Assembly: GCF_004210375.1 (NCBI RefSeq)
Contig: NC_134834.1
Span: 41,506,264-41,570,263, forward strand
Direction: 5' to 3'
From: Tachypleus tridentatus
Taxonomy: Eukaryota > Arthropoda > Merostomata > Xiphosura > Limulidae
Length of the DNA: 64,000 nucleotides
The position numbers and the translations under genes are program-made. Below the pieces are notes generated by a model. The model saw only the letters and a list, made by a program, of their open reading frames with translations. It was not told the origin of the DNA and did not search any database. This document shows, one piece after another, positions 57,670 to 64,000 of the stretch. Numbering within the stretch: the first letter of the stretch is position 1; each line of letters opens with the position of its first letter.

Positions 57670-57890
57670 ATTGATTTGTTTTGAATTTCGTGCAAAGCTC
57701 CACGAGGGCTATCTGCGCTAGCCATCTCTAATTTAGCAGTGTAAGACTAGAGAGAAGGCAGCCTTGTATGGAACTTTGAGGGTCAAAAGGACACGAATAA
57801 ATGGACGGAGTTCAGGTGTAGGAAGTAGAAATTAATATTTGTAACAAGATTTCGCAATCACAATTGTAAGTACCAATAGCATTTTCTTCT
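57670..57890 (-). mobile_element. Chimeric SINE, 5'-truncated copy
   Basis: SINE family-1 3' part (57675-57765) joined to about 120 bases of unrelated sequence starting cttgtatggaactttgaggg. The same join occurs at 60447-60845. This copy stops at the far end of the inserted piece and has no tRNA-like head. Confidence 0.8.
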
Positions 57891-58019
57891 ACCGTCGTTT
57901 ACTACTATATAATGTTAGCTGTGAGTGGGTTAGTTAAGGATTCTTTTGCAGTAGGTGTCTGTGACTTGTCAGGGATAAATTCTACAATAAACAAACAGCA
58001 TGCACTCTACTCATATAAG

Positions 58020-58050
58020 ATATATATGTATATGTGTGTGTGTGTGTGTC
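58020..58050. repeat. Simple repeat (ta)n(tg)n
   Basis: Alternating ta then tg dinucleotides just before the transposon at 58075. Confidence 0.9.
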
Positions 58051-58074
58051 CGAAACAAGCTAAATGTATGTACG

Positions 58075-58934
58075 TACAGTAGTCTGCAAAATGTTAGAAC
58101 AATGTCAAAATTTAGAGTTCAAAATACGTTAAAAAACAATGAAAAGTAAATCACAGGGGAAACATCAAAATGTTATGAATCTTCATATTTAGTTCACAGA
58201 AACCAGCTGGAAGTGTTTGAGTTCAGCAAACAGTTAATATTTTGTATATACCCTTCTTGCTTTAATAACTCCAGACATTGTTAAAAAAATATTTGATCAA
58301 AGTGTCCTTTGGGATTTTACTTCAGATGTCTTTAATGCATTCCCATACAGTTTCTTTGGAAGTAACTTTTTTTTGTCAAATTTTTGATTTACAAAACCCA
58401 CGATTTTTTCAATTGGGTTGAGATCGGGGCCATTGCATCACTTGAATGACTCCAGCAGCTTCATTCTTAGCTAAGCAATTTCTACACAGGTAGGTTGAGT
58501 GTTTGAAGTCATCATCTTCTTGGTAGTAGAAGCCTTTACCAATAATTTTTGAACTACTGTTTTTATCAAGGTTTATTTATGAAAAGCTATTAAACTGATT
58601 TCTTCCATCATATGCCAGTACCATATGGTTGCTCCTTGCTAGCTTCTTTATATATAGACACCACATGAGATACCATGACAGCTTTTTCATACCTTAAGTT
58701 TGATCAGTAAGGCCATTGAAGTGGAACCCTTATGATATGCCCTTGGCACAACTATATGAAAATTCTAAAAAATAATAAGTATTCTCACCCAAATTCATTC
58801 AACTGTCAACAAGAATCAGTGAAGCATAATTTTTGTGTTGAAATTTACATTCTCTAATTGCGTAGAAGAATGAGCCCCATAAAACTGAAAGAATGACAAA
58901 ATATTTTGTCCTAACGCTTTTTCACAGTACTGTA
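58075..58934 (-). mobile_element. Tc1/mariner transposon, internally deleted (about 860 bp)
   Basis: Ends tacagtagtctgcaaaatg and, inverted, tacagtactgtgaaaaagcg match in part and lead into gttaga(g)acaa. Minus-strand coding remnants about 58.4-58.55 kb: IIGKGFYYQEDDDFKHS, CLAKNEAAGVIQVMQWP, and a broken P.(S)PDLNPIE block. This is the second-Asp-to-Glu part of the transposase. The N-terminal half is missing. Confidence 0.7.
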
Positions 58935-59009
58935 CAAAGATATTCTTCAGACTAGATCATAGGTGTATATTAAACACTAAGCGTCTTTCTTTTTCTTGTC
59001 AAAGTTCAC

Positions 59010-59476
59010 TTACACCAATTCAATTGCTTTAGAATTCATTTGACAAGACGAACTATTTTTCTCAACTTCTATCACAGTAGTATATGTGTATAATTCAGTT
59101 ATACTGTTGTGTGAGTTATTGCAGCTGTATCTTAAACTTCCAATAAGCATCTTCCTCTTATCAAGGTCTACACATGCAGGTTCAATTAAGTATAACAACT
59201 TCTGATGAGACAAATTATTTTCCTTATCTCTTTCAAACTTCATCTTTTATAATCTTTCTCTGGGTGAACTTCACTTTCACATGACTTTACTTTTACTCCA
59301 TTTTCGCTCGTCTGACTACAGTTATTTATACGTCTGTCACTTAGGCCTTCTAGAAATTTCCATAGCTTCGATATCAATGAATTGCAAACATAAAATAAAT
59401 TAATTAATAACACTACATTAAATAGTCTTTTATATCTGACACTTGCAAAGTAGTTACATGGATATACCACAGTCAA
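59010..59476 (-). CDS. Two adjoining unidentified ORFs
   Basis: 59240-59476 (78 codons) has a hydrophobic stretch LFNVVLLINLFYVCNSLI near its start, like a signal anchor, then a polar part with Cys. 59010-59243 (77 codons) overlaps its stop by four bases in another frame and is also polar with several Cys. Together they could be one coding stretch split by a frameshift, for a type II membrane or secreted protein. I do not recognise the sequence. They may equally be chance ORFs. Confidence 0.2.
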
Positions 59477-59745
59477 TACCGTTATATTCTTACAGATATA
59501 CCTATAGGCTTACTTTAAATTTGTATAAGACAAAAACACTAGATACTATGGTAATAAAATGTAAGAAAGCTTTAATTCGCACAAAAAGTTTGTGGCCGAA
59601 ACCTTTCTTCAAGCACTTGAAATATAATTAACTCAATAAAGTCTAGTAATGTGCATAAAAATAATAAAATTGTAAAATGTTGGATAAATATTTTGTTCCC
59701 TGTACGACAACAATATTAATGTAGGATAATGCATAACACAAAATA

Positions 59746-59855
59746 TCCTCTCAGTGGCACAGCGGTATGTCTGTGGACCTACAACACCATAATCCGGGTG
59801 ACAGTACCCATGGTAGCCAGATCATAGCTAGCCAATTGTGCTTAACTACAATCAA
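59746..59855 (+). mobile_element. tRNA-derived SINE (family 2), diverged
   Basis: Head cctctcagtggcacagcgg with a perfect A box, a diverged B-box region, then gccaattgtgcttaactac. Tail decayed. Confidence 0.75.
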
Positions 59856-59859
59856 AGAA

Positions 59860-60430
59860 TCAGACACAAAAGAGGAAGGGGCAAACGTAGGTCTACATAA
59901 GGTTGTATTGTTTTAAGCTTATACATACATACATTGTTGTAATTTGTGTATTTGTTAGTGAGATCCAGAAAGTTCATGATGATGTAGTACTCTAAATATT
60001 TTAGGAAATGAGAATATATTACATATGCGAGTAATAACTATATATATATATATACGATACAGATTTCTTTTATTTTTTATTGGTGGTAAAACTGAAAAGA
60101 GAATCCGTGATCTAGAAGCCTAATGTGTTTCTTGATTCACTGTACCCTCTCACTATATGAGTTGCTGTTTCACCTTTTAAAGACACGTGAGTAGAACCTG
60201 GAGCTAGAAAAGCAAAGCGAAAAAAAAAACACTATGTCAAAATTCAATGAGGTGTTTCAGGTCAGGTTGTGAGAGTGTTCTGTGTTGAGTTACTCGGCCG
60301 ATAAGCTGTGAAATACTGTAATACATTTACTTGAGAGTTACATATATAATTAGAGAGTAATTTCCTGTTAAAACGCTGTATTGAAATTTGGTCTACAACT
60401 TGTATCAAAGTTAACATAGTTTGTAAGAAA
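59860..60430. other. No gene recognised
   Basis: AT-rich; a (ta)n run at 60041-60054. Confidence 0.45.
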
Positions 60431-60446
60431 CATTATAGAAGAACTG

Positions 60447-60845
60447 CTTGTTTTGTTTTTCGCGCAAAGCTACACGAGGGCTATCTGCGCTAGCCGTCCC
60501 TAATTTAGCAGTGTAAGACTAGAGAGAAGGCAGCTTTGTATGGAACTTTGAGGGTCAAAAAGACACGAATAAATTGACTGAGTTCAGGTGTAGGAAGTAA
60601 AAATTAATATTTGTAACAAGATTACGCAATCACAATTGTAAGTACCAACAGCATAAAAATAAATAATAATCGCCACTCACCGCCAACTCTTGGACTACTC
60701 TTTTACCAACGAATAGTGGGATTGACCGTAACATTATAACACCCCCACGGCTGAAAGAACGAGCATGTTTGGTGCGATGGGGATTCGAACCTGCGACCCT
60801 CAGATTACGAGTCGAACGCTTTAACCCACCTGGCCATGCCGGGCC
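60447..60845 (-). mobile_element. Chimeric SINE with a 135-bp internal insert and target duplication
   Basis: Family-1 SINE with normal tail-side part (60455-60530) and normal head-side part (60667-60845, ending ggccatgccgggcc). Between them are about 135 bases (60531-60666) replacing the middle of the body. Flanks ttatagaagaact (60434-60446) and ttatagaagagct (60846-60858) are a 13-bp duplication with one mismatch, so the chimera was inserted as a unit. The insert is shared with 57765-57890. Confidence 0.88.
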
Positions 60846-60859
60846 TTATAGAAGAGCTA

Positions 60860-61800
60860 AACTGGACTTGGCATTATTTTTATCAAATAATCCGAAAAAA
60901 AAAACGCCCAACGAATGAATACGTTACCACTGTATTTTAGGCAAAACTGTCCATTGATGGTCTATATAGATATATATCAAAGTTAAATTATTTTTCAATT
61001 CTTCCTAATCAAAGTACACACAACAGACTATTCACATTGACTTCAAAAGTACATATAAGAAATAATAATAAACATTGTCCATAACAAAATGCAATAGAAT
61101 CCGTGAGTAACATTAAGTAGCAAAAATTGACTTATTATATATAAATAAATTTGAAATTGTACTGTATATGTAAAAAGAAACAAAAAAATGAGCGTATTCA
61201 GATATTGTACACAGCATTGTTAACTCGGTAAGTTATATTAGGCCTATCATTTGAATCGAGAAGTGGACGGAATATGAATAAACTTTACCTTAAGTCTTAA
61301 CTACAATAAGCCTGTTACATATTTAAATTACATATAAATTTTTTGGCTAGTATAGAATTATGCATCATTTGCATTCCACCTAATAAACTTTTAAACAGAT
61401 AATACACGTACACAATATTTGTTTACCTTTGCAACTTATACAAGCCTACTAATTGAGATTTTATGCTACAAACTGAGTGTTGTAACTGTCTTATTGTGAT
61501 GTAATATTTTAGCTGTTACTAGTAATAAAGTTAGGGATATCATCATTTAGGAATCAATTAGAGTGGGAATTTTGAAAAAGTAAAGTTTAGTCGAATTTGA
61601 CCTGGATCCAGCTATTCACCCAACAAAAATGTTATAGACAGGGTCAAACTATTAATTTCACCAAAACGTGATAAAATGATAAGATTAGTAATAATTAGAA
61701 TACACCCTTCTCTATAGCTTACTACAAGTGCTCAGTAAGAAAACAAAAAATAATATTGTTTATTATAAAAACAATGTTACCTGTTGTATGATAACTTGAC
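60860..61800. other. No gene recognised
   Basis: AT-rich, no ORF of note. Confidence 0.45.
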
Positions 61801-61803
61801 TAG

Positions 61804-61869
61804 ATGCGTAACTCTAATACGCAAGTTATGTATATTAACTCTGATGAAGCCGCAAAGATGAAACGTTGG
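61804..61869 (+). ncRNA. Hammerhead-ribozyme-like motif
   Basis: CTGATGA at 61841-61847 and GAAAC at 61860-61864. Upstream at 61805-61809 is tgcgt followed by A, which can pair with the acgt after GAA to give a short stem III with U-A before the cleavage position. The interval 61810-61840 can fold as stem I with bulges. Stem II (agccgcaaagat) is poor. PLE ends carry such ribozymes, and gaaacgttgg is also found in the PLE-derived elements here. Probably decayed. Confidence 0.35.
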
Positions 61870-62930
61870 TAAAAATAAAATTATTTGGAGCATGAAGATA
61901 ATTTTTCAAACTTTTCATTAAAATGTATAAATCCCTCCAGTCCGCACTACAAATTTTGAAAGGCAAATACAAAAAGTGTTTTATTAAAATGAGATGTTGT
62001 TATTAGTGTTCACACGTTTTTTAACATCGACAAACTATACTAGCTCTCGAAACATGCCTAACACAAGCCACTTCTTTTAAAAAAACATTAAACAAGACAG
62101 TTCTATTAAAAACCTATAGCAATATATAACTTACAGATAAAATAATACGTTACAGAAGAAGGTTTAGAAAACAATTATCTAGAATATGTTTATTTATATA
62201 TATAAACATAAGAAGAATAACTATAAACAACCTTCATCCAATCTTTCTCGTCTGTCTTGACAACGACGTCTGAACGGTACGAACTCTACTTGCTTTTTGC
62301 GAGCGAACTCAGATTTGGTACTAACCGCCACCTATCAGAAGTGATACTAACACTGCCATTATTCTGGTAAATTTCATATACTACTTATGTGATTTTTTTT
62401 CTTCTACTTACTAGCGTGGTTCCGTTTTTACACTGATAACCAGAACTTTCCTATTAAAAGCTCCCATTTCAAAAAGAAAAAAAGGCAACCCGCAACCTCC
62501 CAACTATTAGAAGCGACTGTAAAATGTGGGGGCAAACTCCAATGGAAATGAAGGCTTGGCAATCCTGTCGTTATGTGGTGCAATCCAGATAATAATTTCT
62601 GGTAGTGGTAGGTCTTGCAAGTTACTGGTAGCGGCAAATAGCAGAACTGACGCTACGTTGTTTAGACTAAAGGCAAATAGCGGTCTTTTTTTTTTATTTC
62701 ATTTAGGTATTTGTAACAAAAAAGTGGAAAACTTAATATATTTGATCTAATTCAAGGCAAAGCCTAAAGATATGAGTAAATCTCACTTACGATACGGGTT
62801 CCCATTTGTTGTACAACATACCATATATATTTACTGTATATATATACTGCTATATAAAGAACTGCTTGATTCAAACTGTTGCCAGTCTTATTGCATCACA
62901 TTTGCGAGCTACTAACGAAGTGTGTTTTGC
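61870..62930. other. No gene recognised
   Basis: AT-rich with chance ORFs under 75 codons. Confidence 0.45.
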
Positions 62931-62943
62931 AAGTTTAGACATT

Positions 62944-63343
62944 ATATATGCAAAAACGGCTCGTTTGGGTTGATAAAATATTTTACGTAGAAGAAACAAG
63001 CATAAACAAACGCAAAATTAAAGAAGCCTTACTTATACAACAACTTAAACCCAAAATAAACCAATATAAAGGAACGCCTATATACCTATATTAAATATAA
63101 TAAAATAAAATTATATATTCAAACATCTAACACCGCCCTCTACATTCCGACACTCAGTTACACAGCCCCTTCCAAACATGTGGTCAGCTTTCAGTCAGTT
63201 ACCTCTTTCTTTCTTTGTGAACCTGACGATGACTGAAGAAGGTCGAAACGTTGTTCGCTCTTCTACGTAAAATATTTCCTCAACCCAAACGAGCCGTTTT
63301 TGCATATATATTTCTCTACAAGTGGGTTTTCTCGACATCACTG
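62944..63343. mobile_element. PLE-derived fold-back element, 400 bp, 13-bp target duplication
   Basis: Inverted arms of 51 bases at 62943-62993 and 63260-63310 differ at two positions. Direct repeats aagtttagacatt (62931-62943) and aagtgtagacatt (63344-63356). Inside is the end of a GIY-YIG endonuclease, then a non-coding part with a hammerhead-like core (CTGACGA at 63223, stem II gact/ggtc with loop gaagaa, GAAAC at 63245). The outer tail ctctacaagtgggttttc matches that of 16493-16682. Confidence 0.88.
62993..63094 (+). pseudogene. C-terminal fragment of PLE GIY-YIG endonuclease
   Basis: Frame from 62993 to the TAA at 63092: TSINKRKIKEALLIQQLKPK then INQYKGTPIYLY and stop. The R.IKEALLI....P.IN piece is the C-terminal part of Penelope-type endonucleases. 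Only 33 codons remain. Confidence 0.75.
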
Positions 63344-63359
63344 AAGTGTAGACATTGTA

Positions 63360-64000
63360 TAGGCTTTTGAACACTATTTTGAGCACTTCAATTTAAACTG
63401 TAATTTTCGAATTATTATATTTTATATGACGCATATAAATAGTGTTTCAAAGCAGTTTAATTTTTGTCATTCATCCCAACTGACAACAGGGTTATGATGT
63501 TGGGAAGGCTTCTCAGGTAATGACTTTTTTGAGAGGAAAAACAGTTTGAATTCAAAATAGACGAATAAAAAACAAACAAACTGCAATTTATGCAATTGTT
63601 ATCGCAAAAGTAAAATAAACTGAAATAGCAATAATTGACAATTCACCATATGAAAACAACGTTAACATTTGAAGAACGTTTTTATATTTACTCATCTTTT
63701 CGCTTTACAGCTTTGTTGGTTTTTGTGCAAAAGTATTGTTAAATCCACTAAATATACTGATGGAAATTATAAAGAAGCTCTTCTTATACACGTTCGACGA
63801 GACTGTAACAACAACGTATTGACGTACTTACGAACATAAAGCTATTACCTGGCTGGTATGCTCAAACTACACATTATTAAAATGTTATCATGATACAGTG
63901 TGATGTTTAATGCTATTACATATACAATAATTTTTTTTTTCTTTATACTGACGCTGTCCTTTTACCTTATATCAGTTTCAGACTTTATATATATAATAAA
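63360..64000. other. No gene recognised
   Basis: AT-rich to the window end, no feature seen. Confidence 0.45.

Overview
The window reads as arthropod nuclear DNA. It is AT-rich, its one recognisable host gene is intron-rich, and most of the rest is transposable elements in many states of decay. I recognise the commonest repeat, a SINE with a tRNA-like head and an aaacaaac tail, from memory as one seen in horseshoe crab (Xiphosura) sequence. A chelicerate, most likely a horseshoe crab, is therefore my best guess; that is recollection, not a database result. There are no bacterial operons, CRISPR arrays or rRNA genes, and I see no free-standing tRNA gene.

Host gene. On the minus strand from about 39.9 kb down to 33.2 kb lies a hexokinase gene in ten coding exons, nine well supported and a tentative first one. 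Together they give a single-domain (about 50 kDa) enzyme of about 468 residues with the ATP-binding, glucose-binding and catalytic motifs in order. One exon lacks a single base relative to the family, which shifts the frame just after the [10 protein letters not shown] motif. This may be an assembly error or a real lesion.

Layout. 0-6 kb: two decayed DIRS-like retrotransposons (minus) and two SINEs. 6.3-14 kb: an old CR1-like LINE split by a complete 6.07-kb I/Nimb-type LINE with an 11-bp target duplication. 14.5-16.7 kb: a Penelope-like element (PLE) relic followed by a 190-bp fold-back element with a 15-bp duplication. 17-21.5 kb: a cluster of SINEs and a mariner fragment. 24.5-26.6 kb: a relic of an uncharacterised repeated protein family and a LINE RT relic. 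27.8-28.2 kb: a degenerate minisatellite. 30.5-40 kb: a SINE and hexokinase. 40.7-45.3 kb: a dead Tc1 element, a gag relic with a zinc knuckle, a SINE, a jockey-type RT relic and a TTAA-flanked MITE. 48-64 kb: SINEs of two tRNA-derived families, two internally deleted Tc1/mariner elements, a chimeric SINE variant present twice, a hammerhead-like motif, and a second PLE-derived fold-back element that still carries the end of a GIY-YIG endonuclease.

How the parts relate. The 3' end of the intact LINE and the 3' ends of the two main SINE families share a motif (GCGCAGATAGCC followed by TAGC..TTTGTGC). This suggests the SINEs borrow that LINE's machinery. The two fold-back elements share their arms and outer end and have long target duplications, so they look like one non-autonomous family mobilised by a PLE.
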